A program made the translations under genes and the position numbers. The notes beneath the pieces were generated by a model. It ran no database searches. It was not told the origin of the DNA and worked only from the letters and a program-made list of their open reading frames with translations. From Athripsodes cinereus (lineage: Eukaryota > Arthropoda > Insecta > Trichoptera > Leptoceridae): a DNA stretch of 64,000 bases. The first letter of the stretch is position 1; every line of letters begins with the position of its first letter. The DNA is taken from assembly GCA_947579605.1 (NCBI GenBank), contig OX388307.1, positions 20,127,237 to 20,191,236 on the forward strand. The letters are read 5' to 3'. Below are positions 50,601 to 63,337 of the stretch, in pieces.

Positions 50601-53600
50601 AAAGTTTAAAAATTCACATAATTGTTAATAGATTTACCTTTTTAGACGAGGTTTCCAGCAATGTCATTCTTCCAGACTGAAAACTTTCCACATTGTGGTT
50701 CACCATGATAATTTATATGCTAAATAATATTTACAAACCTGCAATATTGCACTGCACTTGTGCAGCTGTTAATCATTCATTAGATCATGATATAAAAAAT
50801 AATTCTTAACTATCTATGAGTATTGATTATATTTTTTTAATTGATTTTTGATTTTGCTGTCCTACAAATAAGACACTAGGTGGTAAACGGTTAAATGACG
50901 GATTTTTTTGAAAACGTTCTATAATATAGGTGAGTGTATGTACCTAAGTGCTTTAGTTCTCCTCTCCCAATGGTGTAACTGTTTGTCTTGATCTACACCT
51001 TGTCCCGCACAGCCAGTGTTGGCTCCAGCAGTAGAACCCCCTCCTTGTGCACGAGGAACTGCAGGAGCATTGATAGAGACACCTCCAATACCAGAGGCAG
51101 GACCATAGTTACCAGCACCAATCCCACTGCCGGATCGAAATGATGACAGCTCTTGTAGACGGCATTCAGCTTCTGCGCTAAGTCTACGTAAGTTTGCTCC
51201 TAATGCATCTGAAGATTTTACTGGAAGAGATGCAGGAGATTTATTTTATTTTAAAGAAATAGTTTTGTAACAAATTGTAATAAAGAACAAACAACACATA
51301 AATTAAACTATACATAAATGTTCTATATATAAATTCTCTTTTCTAATTTACAAGTACAAATATAAAGAAGATTTCAGATATAATAGCTGGTTTATAATAT
51401 TTGGTAAACACCTGCAAACTAAAGTGAGGAAACTGCAAACACTTCATTTCATTCTTATTATTTTATTCAGTCCTTTACAAATTTAATTGAAAAGGAGTTC
51501 CAGTAGTTGGTATAATAATAATAACATGCAAACTACTTCTTTGCAACGAATAAGTTTTTATTTCCCTTTCAAGCTGCGCTAGATTCAAGAAAACTTTGAT
51601 CAAATAGTAATCCTACCATAAATATTTATAGTTTGCTTGTATAGTTTCCATAGTCACTTTTATTGCAAAAGAGGTTTGGCTAGATTTAACTTATATACTT
51701 TTTCAAGCAACACTCAAAGCAGGGTTTAAAAGTGAGTAATGATAAAAATAATAAGAGGAAGGAAGTGCAATAGTCTCGACAGAGCGATGACAAATCTACA
51801 GAGAAACACCGAAACACCCTGTGATGTTAGAATGCACACATTGCATGTGAGAATGTATGTACCTATGTATGTCTATGGGTACATGATAAACTCTAATGAT
51901 GAATATAATGAGCAGCAAACAATCATTAATACAGTCATACCTACACTCTAAAAAATGTGAATTAAAATTTAGAATTTTCATTGTATATTAAAAATGTTAA
52001 ATATTACGTATCTACTCAATACTTAATCTTGTTGCATAAGGCTGTGGAAATTAGAGCTAATTGTACGTATAATTTCTTACTGTTAAGATGTTGATTGGAA
52101 ATGGCGTATTCTAAAGCCTATTTGTAATTCTTCTAGCAGTTTATGGATATTTGGCATCTTAATAAAGAATTATATTTATGAAGTAGAGTTACAGGAATAG
52201 AATTACAAATAGTTTTTTTTCTATTACTATTCAATAATAATTGTTTGATAGAGGTATAATGAGACCATATTAAACAATAATATTATGCGAAAATTTGACT
52301 CAATGATTTAACTTACAATGGTTTCCTTCCTGAGCTCCAAAGCTGAGCAGCATCTTGGCTAAGGGTCTATTGTTACTAAGCACTGCAACATCTAATGGAG
52401 AGAGGCCATCTGCATTGAGGCTGGAAAAAATATATGATTAGGAATGGGCTACTTTATATTAAAAAAAATGTCTTTCTTTTTGTTTTTTTTTTAAAAGATA
52501 TATCTGGGTTTTGTTATAAACCCAAATACAATCTTATACACCATTCACAGTAAGCTACTAAAAGCTTGTGTCGTGAATGGGGAGTTTGCCGGCACCTGGT
52601 ATCGAACCACGGACCCCTTGTTCATGAGGCCGAGACTCTACCTCTAGGCTACCGACGAACGTTTAAAATAGCTTATTCTTTTCTACGTATAAAATTTTCT
52701 TCAAATATTTTTTTTTTTAACTCAAGATATCACATTGTATAAGCGTACTCGTACCTACTGACTTTTTTATTCTATCCTGTATATTCAGCGATAATAATAT
52801 ATGTATGTCTTCGCATAATTAGGTATATTTGACACATTGTTGCTCTATCCAAATTTAATGTGTTATTTATGAACATTAGTAGGAGTAGTCAAAGAATTTT
52901 CATTTTTTTTACACAATTATCGTTACTTAGGTATCATGTTTATTATTCTACCATTATTGCATGAATTTACCAATATTTAAAAACGCTCAGATAATATTCA
53001 TTGTACCTATTTGTATTTATTATTAACATATGAAGGCTTTTATGTACATGTATTAATAAACAAATAAATATTAATTCATTAAATATGTTGTAATAGGAAA
53101 TAAAGAATGTTTTTATTCCAGACAAATATTACTGGATTTCATTTTTAAACTTGACAATGCATAAATGTTTTAAAAAAAGTTAATACTTATAAGTATAGGC
53201 AGATATAAACCAAATTATTAAACCTAAAATAGTATCAATTAACTTTTATTCCAAAAAAGGAAAAGAGAATCCAATTGCTCAAACAATATTACAAAAGTGT
53301 TACAATTATGATTGTAATTTAAATAATACCTACTATTGAAACATCAAGTAATAAGGAAAGCATAATAAAAAAAAATTGATAATAAATATTTTCATACAAC
53401 AAAAGTCACACGACAATTAGTGTTAGTCCAAGTAGAAACAAAATCCCATTTACAAGTTGAAAGTATTTTTTTTTATATAACACAAAATTTAAATGCGGTC
53501 TTTCTCAGGAATAGATGTCTAATTTTAAAAATGTGGTGCGGAGACTACTACTACTACTTTACCATCATGGCATATTCCACAACCCAGCAGACCAACTGAA

Positions 53601-56600
53601 TTTAATAAACATACATAAAGCTCAGGACAGAGATGCTTGGAAACAAATGGGGGAGGCTTATGTTCAGCAGTGGACAGGAATAGCTGCATAAGTAAGTCAG
53701 ATTAAAGGATCGCGAAGAAAACATATAGGTAATATGTCCGAATTAAGAAAGCTGCGACTTTTGAGAATTACGTGGCTTGACCACGTGCATTAAATTCTCA
53801 AAGATGAGTTTGGTTTTTATCTATAATTGTCGAATTTTCAAAAAAAAACGTCATTCATTCTAGTTCATCTTTTTTTAATTATGTGTAAACATTTGATACA
53901 TGTAATTATTTTCATAAATCGATTAGATTTTAAAACGATTGGAACATATATATAATTCCATTAAAATAATAGCCTATTTGTAGATAATTATAAAAAGGGC
54001 AGTTAATTTATTATACATGCAAACTATTGTGTAGATGTAGACAGAGGGTTAGGTATTTAAGTTTCGCCATACTCAAATTGTTTTATCTTAAGTCTATTTA
54101 AATATTCCGTGAGCAATATCGGGTTTCGGAACTAGTTAAATTATAATAAACAAAATATTAAAACAAACTACCTACAAAACTATGCTTAGCTGTGTAATTT
54201 CATTGCATGCTAACTCATTTTATTATCGAATTAGTAACACCGCATCAACATTTATTGAGGCGAATGGGCGCAGACAGAGGTTGTTCCAATTTAAACTAAT
54301 AATTAATTATTGGAAATATTATCATTAAAACTATTTGCAAACAAATATAAATCTATTTTTTTTTTGTAATTAAACATATAGAGATCAAGGATTGTATTGA
54401 TTACGTTCCATTACCACGTAATGTTTTAAATTTTCGGATGAATCCAATTATTTGATCACGGTCTAGAACGCATGGAGGGAAACCCCAAAATCCGTCCCAT
54501 GAGATAAAACAAAACAGGAGTCCACGAATCACCACCGTAATAATAAATTATTAAAATATATACAACTTGCTCTGGAATCACGTATTTTTTTTATTCATAT
54601 GTAGGTAGATTGGTTCACTTATGGAAATTTGTTAAAATAGCGTTTTTATAATATTGCTATGTTCAAGAATACATCGAAGTTCAGCAAATTGAGTTGTACA
54701 ATATTGGAGTTTTTTTTTAAGGTAAATGTTCATAATCATTTAGAAAGCACAAGGACAGAAATGCGTCTAATTAATATTACACACATACTTCAATTACGTG
54801 AAATATGTAGTAGAATTACGTATCTGGAGTCACGTGCCTGGAAAATGTTGATAAAAGCAAAATTGTGTTTTTGTTTTCATTTGCGGATGCTCTAGTTTTG
54901 TGAATGGTGTGTTTGTGCATTTGTGGATAAGAATCTTATGTCAATGAATGAGAGAGAAGGTGAATTCATTAAATGTGTAGATGAGAAGAAAATGTCATGT
55001 GCAGCGTTAGTTCATAAGGTAGACAGGTGAGAGGAGGGCATGTAATATATAGACACTGTAAATATTTATTATATACAGAGATGTACATAGTGGGTGGGTA
55101 TGGTTTATCTGCACCAAGACACGTGCAGAGGATATTTATTATAGTGAAGTCTCGACAGAATGGCTAAACGTAAACAAATAATTGTAAGAGAGAGAGAGAG
55201 AACTAAGCAGAATATATTGCACAGAGTTCGCCGAAGCAAAACTTAATTAAAAGGATTTATTTATCAACGCTGAGCCCGGCTATGGTTTCACAGGTATGTA
55301 GTTAAAAAATATATTCACACTACCTTCTCTACAGAAGAGAACCCAATGTTACCAGTCGACCCCAACCACGGTATCTAAATAATAATAAAAAATGCCTCAT
55401 ACCATTGATAAATTAGGTAATGGTTCACTCTGTGAACTCTTGTTTGTTATATATAAGCGGTAATATGTACACAAAGCAATCAGTTATTATATTATGTTGC
55501 ATAAAAAAATACTACCACAAAAATACTAAATCTACTAAATAAATGACATCACAGAAAGTACCTAAATCAACTGCTTTAATCAACACTAAACATCAATAAA
55601 ATATTATATAAAAATTTACTTTTCGAATTCAAAAAGAAGAAAAAAAATTGTTATATTAAAAATATCCATACAAAGTTAGATTTATAAAAGTAATAAATTA
55701 CCTGTTAACGTCCACATCAGTTGACTCTAAGATGGTTCTGGCTTTTTCCATATGACCATGCTCCACAGCTGCGAATAAGGCTGAAAATATAAACAAAAAT
55801 ATTGTCAGTAAATAATAAGTCACGTATTCCTCAAGAAAAATAGACACGTATAATAAGAAAACATTGGAACCTTGTATGTAAGAATAGCTCAGATCGTGCG
55901 AAGACGATAGCCACAAATAATTATATCAAGAACTTAATTGTTTAATTATAAGGTTAGATTAAAATAATACGATACAGTAAAAGAATGTCACACGAGTCGA
56001 TGCTGTTTGGGTAAGACTTCCTTATGAGGTGACGATTCGAAGAAATATGAATTTAAAAGAGAAAATTTACTGTAGAAATAACAAAATTATATATAATTCC
56101 ATTGTTGACATTTTCACATACATAGTAGAACTATTACATTTTCTCAGATTGAATGTTTTAATCTTTCTTAATCTCTTTTGCGTGAAGATGACAACATTGT
56201 ATGGATGTGAGTTCATTAATTCGAAATATACCCAAAGGAAAAATGTCATGGTGATAATAACACACCTACACGTAAGAGGTTTGTATTTTTATTAAATACT
56301 TTGTTATACCTACATACTACTCTTATCAATTTATTTAACAGAATAATGTATTACCTAACACTTTCTATGAAGAAAAATAAAACAATGCGACATTGAGACA
56401 TTTCTCGGCAATTTGATAACTAATCATCATCGCCATACAATAGGCTTTAAAATAAAATAATAATAATCCGACACTATTGTAAAAAAAATATCAAATATCT
56501 GGCGTACATTGTATATCCATACATTGTAGTAATAAATACTGTTTTCTCACTCATCAACCTTATTACTACTACTTTAAAACGATTTTCATACATTTTCACA

Positions 56601-59600
56601 AATTATTTCACATAGTAAAATACCTTTATAGGTTCGGTTTTTTAAAATGGGTAATAATTATTGTGCTTTTTACAAGATTAATTTATGTTATACATTTAAA
56701 CAAAATAGATGATTGCAAATAGGTATTATGGATATCATTCTGTATAAAAGACAATAATATGTTAGTCCAACAGTTAACAAGAGTTAATTAATGGGATGAA
56801 TTTTGCATTTTAAATCCAGCAATGAGGTTTGCTACCCATCCTGAATGTCTTATTTTTTGTCGGCACGGAGAGGACAGCTTGCATGTTTTTAACATGTAGC
56901 TCATCTGCTGGCTACTCCACTTACGGGATATGCATTGATATTATAGTAGTTAGTAATGTCAAGAAAATGTAAAATGAGTCATTTTTATCTACGTACGGAA
57001 TATTTTATTCTGTTGAATAGAATGTTATAAGTATGTACAAGTACATTACGTACCTACACAAAGAACAAAGTATACAATATTTCCTCATACTGGTGCTTCT
57101 GTTAACGAAGTAAGTGAAAAACTTAAGGTATAAAGAAAAAAATCTGACTTTACAAGGAATCTACGCCAATGGAATGATTAATGTGTAAGAAGTAAGTAAA
57201 GTTGATGCCTTAGCATATATCTCTGAATACATAACTCAGAAATGCTGACCATATTGTAAATCTTAATTCTGCAAAGTTGGCTAAAGTTTCAAACAATTCG
57301 AGAAGTTTCACTCTATGCATAATAAACTGTATGGATCTTATGTACCTACAACATAATTATAAATCTGATAATACTCACATACCAAGAATAAGCTTAAATT
57401 TATAATAATAACGACAAGTTTTATATCTAAATCTTAGAAGATTTAGATGATTGATATTAACATCTATAATGATATCATAGATGATTGATATTAACAATGT
57501 AAACTGTGGACCGTAAAAAGAGAAAAATAAAAGAATGCATAAAGATAATATGCGTGTGGATTAATCATTGAATATCAAAACAATAATTTATTATTTCTAG
57601 AAAGTGCTTACACGATAAATATATTATTATTCTCCATTGTCCACTAGATGAGGCTGTAGTCTGTACCAACAATATACATATTTATACAATGAACATTACT
57701 CTACAAAAAACAATGATTCTCTCGAATTGAATAAATAAAATTGACTCACTGATAATATTTAACGTTACCTACATAATATCTATTTATATATGTAAGAGGG
57801 AAACCACAATAGGTCAAATTTTACCCAATGTGACATAATGTCAAATAGTTTCCGTTATGCTGTTTTTGATGACCTATGTATAAAGTTATATTTTGTGACA
57901 TCCGCAGATAAAAAAATAATACTTTTATGGAATAGAATCGCGAAAAAATGTCATTTTAATTTGATACCATAATTATGTAAAGATTTGAAAAAAAACTAAG
58001 ATTAATAGTTAATAGCAATGCAATGGATCCATAGAGTTCTTTGGTAGCCTGGATGAGTCTCGGCCTCATGCATAGAAGGTGCGCAGTTCGATCCTGTAAA
58101 TTCTCCATTCACGACACAAGCTTTTAGCTTACTGTGAAAGGTGTACAAGGTTGTGTTTGGGCTTATAAAAATCCCAGATAAATCTTTAGTATAAAAAAAA
58201 ACATCTTTTACAATAATTTTGTGTTAACAAATACGTGAGTAGCGAATGTAATTATGTTAAAAACTTTGAACGAATATACTAAAAAAGTATCGTTTCATGA
58301 CATGTTATAGTTTCGCTCCGACGCACAGATATAATACCCATAATCCTGTTGACATTTGAAACGAAGATACTTGGTAGAAAATATATAAATTGGTTGTTGA
58401 TTTCTCACGGTACTTACCGACGTTATTATATTGCACGCAGTTGTATGAATACTCGCAGCATTGTGTAGCACAACAAACACATGTAACGAGAGAGTTAAAA
58501 GTGAAACTGAAAAATGTTTTCTTCTACTTAGATAACATTATCAAAATATTCAAGAATCTAGTCGTAGGGACACAGTTAATCATTCTTCTCCGAAATTAAG
58601 CAAAAAAAATATCATATATCATCACGTAGTAAATATGCTGCTTACTTTGATATCAACCATATAACAAATTCAATAAATGATAACATACATGTACAAAATA
58701 TTTAAAAAAAGAATGCATTGTATAAAATAAGTTTGATATTTCAGATAAATTGTTTAAATTAAATTCTTGTGTTCCCATTAAGATAAGGACTATTCGCCAA
58801 ACTTTGCCATTTTATCGCAATAGTTCTATCATATCTCATCAATACAGATTACAGCGTTTTGCAAATAAGTTTACAGAAGTGGCTGATGTGATATAATGAT
58901 TATATTGTGAAACATTGCATATCGTTTTGGTTTTTCAAAGCTTAGTTTGGTTTTGAAACAAACCCAAATACATCCCAGGCACCCTCTCAGTAATCAACAC
59001 GTCAAGGTGGAGTAAGTCGGCAACGGGTAGAATACAAGTCTAATATCATTTATACTTTTTATTTTAGTTTCTGTGACTTTGAAATATCGTAACTAGGTTT
59101 GCCATGGAATGAAAAAAATTGTTGCATGTAATGAATTAATGGGTGTTAGTAGGTTGTGTTTACTTGTTTTATTCCTTTTTGCTTTATACTTTCTGTGAAA
59201 TAAATGAATAAAATATTTCAGAAACCCCAAAACTCCCTTTTTTTCGAATTTCACTTTTTCGCAGAATTTAATTGTTAATGGGTAGACACATGTTATAGTG
59301 AAGAGAAACACCAAAAATCCATCAATTCAATAGAACAAATAAACCGCCAAAAATTTCATGTATTGCAGAAACACCAAAAATCCGGGAGTTGTGGTGTTTC
59401 TGCAATACTCTCTGAAAAGTCATTGAAGCGATTCACAGTAGTTTTGCCCAATTCGAGTCAAATACTCGATTGGAAAAATTGGTGGTCTCTTTATTATAAG
59501 AAGACAATGCTTTCAGTTGAATCAATGGGAAAAAAAATATTTCAAGAGATCAAAAGTTTAGCTTTAAAATATCTCAGTTTCGCCACTTTATCCATTCTTG

Positions 59601-62600
59601 GGAACATGAAGGTGTTGTCATAACAAAAGACTTTATTGATGGTTTCCAAGATCACTCTTTTAGGCTACGCAATAGTAATAGAGATATTATTCGTTTTCCC
59701 ACAAAAACAGCATACACACAAGGTTGTATACCAATAAATACGTTGAAAATGCAGGACATAAAAAAACTTGAAAAGTATATTCCCGATGAGGAGGGAATTT
59801 CAGCATTTTACACAGAAATTTTTGATTGGCCGACATGTGACCCCAATAAAGATGCTAGCCCAGATGAAGATCAATTTTTATTATTGTTATTTTAATTTGA
59901 AAAAAAATTTTTTTATATAAAAACAGATTTTTTTTACTTTTATGTTCACCCATAAATACGTGTATTGCAGAAACACCAATAATTCAACAATTTTGAAACT
60001 TAAAAAATAAATAAAGAAACTCAAATGTGTTTCATTTTTTACTCTTATCGTATCCGTTAGCATTAAAACTATATTTCTCTCTCATACACAAAAATACGTT
60101 TTCCACAAAAAAATTACAGTATTCACTTTTTTTCGATTTCCCAATAAATTGATTCTAAGGAGTTTTGGGCTTTCTGAAATACACGATTCAAATATTAATA
60201 CGAAAAAAATTAAATTTATTTGTAAATTTTATTTAATTTTAGATTTAAATATTTACTATAAATATAAATTTATACTATTTCTATAATATTTGTTTGACGA
60301 CGTGTAAATCACTATGAAACAATTGTTTACGCGAACTTTGAGTGACGCAAAGGTTGAAACTGTCGTGTCACTCATTGTTAATTTTATATACCTAGTAAAT
60401 AAATTATTATATTAAATTTGTTTTTGATTTGTGTTGAGTAATTTGAATTTTTTCATTTGTTAAAAGTTTGGCGTCCTTGAGATCATGATTTTCATAAACA
60501 AATATATAAAATAGAATTAAATTTTATTTTATTTCAAAGAGCATAAGGGTAAGCGTTTATTGTTTGTATTTTTAAATTGCGCCTATCAGTTTTTATTGTA
60601 ATTATATTGGATAAAAAGATTGTCCCATAAATGCAATATTTCTTTTTTCTGCTATTTGAGAGTCTATCCCCAATACCACAGGTTCACTTTAACGTATTCA
60701 TTCTTTTTGTTTATCTTTCGCAACTATACGTAGGTACGGACAATTTGACAAAAAAAGTCAAAACGGAGAAAAAGACAATAATTATTTGAGCAATATCTTT
60801 CATATAATCATGTGGATTATATGTACCGACTGGTAAACTTTGAAAAAACATCCAACAAAACGAAATAAGTGAAATGAGATTTTAATTCTGAAGCTGGAAC
60901 ATGATATTTGTATAACAAGTCATGTTATGTATTGTATCGCAATGGAGTGACTGCGTTTAACTAAAAAGAAAAATGAGAAAACGGAAAATCTTTATTAGCG
61001 AACTGCCTTGCAAAACAACACACATTAAACTTAATTCCACCGTTGTTTATATTTGTTTCTTTGCATGCCCTAACATTTTTTCTCGGAATTGAAAAGTTTT
61101 ACAAAGCACCAAGATAAAAAGAAAAACCGACAATTTAGAAAACCCTGAAATATCTGCTGTGTAAATGAACACATGGTACATAAGCATTTTAGAGTTTAAT
61201 TTACATGATCATGAAACTTGTGTTTGTAATAGAATTTTCACCAATTTAAACATTTTTAAGGCAACTAAACAACAAATACCTCGTACCTCGTACGTCCTGA
61301 ACAATTTAATTGTAAATTCTTTATGTTACCTACATGGATAGAATCCATGTGAATAATAGACTAATCACAAAATAAATTATAAAATATAAATTAAATTTCA
61401 TGTTTCAGTGTTAACATTGTGAACCAACATTTTAAATAGTTCTAAAATACAAAATTAACACTGCTTTTTGTTTTGGTTTGTTTATGGTATGCGCTGTATA
61501 CACTTACAAACAAAAAACACTGTGAAACAAAAAAACAGTGTTAATTAAATAATAGTTATTATTTGTTGATTATTACGTCACAATATTTAATACTGTACTA
61601 GTCTACATAATTATTATATGTATATAATTTTGTAATTTATATTTACCAACATAGTTTTTAAAAAATAATTATTATATATGAAATTGGTGTTAAGAGTCTA
61701 CTAAAGCACTCTTTTACAAATATTTTACAGCCATTCATTGTATAAATAAATGAAAAAAATTGTATAAACGCTCAGATGAATTGGGTAATTCTGTTCCCTT
61801 AAGTCACTCAGAAGATAGATATTTGAGGCATCCTGGACGATAAAATACAGAGAAGCAAAAGATTCACGAACTTCTAATGATTCAATTTATCAAATCCTTC
61901 CCTTTCACCATCAACAACTTCCTCACGCAAACTCGCATGATGTATTTGGATAGGAAGTGGGAAATATAGGTCAAAGGTATTCCAGGCAATAGATTTTTTG
62001 TGCCCTATCCTGGGTGTGATGAAATGTGAAGAGGCGTGGAATTTATTCGTTTCACAATGCTTATTCGCCAACTGTTTCTCTCTTTAATACTTTGTTTTAT
62101 AATTTGCCTATGTCATTTATAATTTCATACCATTTTCTTATTGTCATAACATTATTATTATTTCACCGATTTATATAAAACACCAATAAAACTGTAAAAC
62201 TAAAATAAATATTACCAAATCGCGGGTAGAATGTTTTTCTAGTGCAAGTTTTGTATGAAACCAAGTAACACCATGGGAAAATGCACATGCTAAGTTTTTG
62301 TACCTACATATGTATAAAGGTAACGATATAATATGAATTTGTAACCCCAAACAAGTATTGCATTTATCTTTGTAGGTACATACTATATAATTATAATATA
62401 CATCATCCCGCCTTTTTCCTCACGAGGTAGGCAGGATGCATATACTCTGCGTCCGTCATTGACATACAATTCCTCATGGATGCTCTCCTATTCAATTTGC
62501 TCCTTTCCGTTCTATACCTGTCTATGTATCCAAGCACCATTACTCTTAGCAGTCTCAGCCATGTAGATTTTCTAATTCATTCTGTCCTCGTTTATTCTTT

Positions 62601-63299
62601 TCTAATGACCAAACAACCTTAGATTATTCATTGTCGTTCTTGTATATTTTATTTATAATAATATGGAAGACCTTGTACATAATGCAAAACAAAGGGTTTG
62701 TGCGTGCGTTTGTGAAAAAAATATTTAAATTTAAGAATTGAAAAAAAGAACTCTGTTTATTTGTTCTATAAATACATAAACATAAATTATTTGTTATACA
62801 AAATCAGTTTTCAGAAAACGATCATATATATAATCAAAAGTGGGAAAACTTTGCTGTTTTGATACATTTTTAAAATGAAAATATATTGATCCAATAACTT
62901 TATGTATATGTATGTACGTAAAATACCAAACTTTGGTAATAAGTAATTGTACGTGCCTTTCGAACACAACCGTAAAATAAACTTTTGTCGATACACGATA
63001 AACACGTGGCCCATTTCCAAGTTCATGACGAGAAAGATCATTCAAGTTAAATTTCAGACGTATGTATTTTATCAAAGATAATATGATACGACTGGACTAG
63101 TTTACACGATACAGCAGCTGAAATATGTACGTGCTCCAAAAACTTTCAACTTTAGAGTTTGCCTAGAATTTTAAGATCAACTTCTATATATGTAGTAAAA
63201 AAAATATATGTATACATATTATAGAGGTTTGTTTTACGTGCCCATACATATAAGATGGTTGGTGTTTTTAAGTTACCATTGTATAAACTTTCAGTATAA

Positions 63300-63337
<38 letters not shown>

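Noticed and set aside
62794..63075. 93-aa and 76-aa minus frames in the wide awake intron
   Set aside because: Overlapping frames with biased composition and no splice or homology support.
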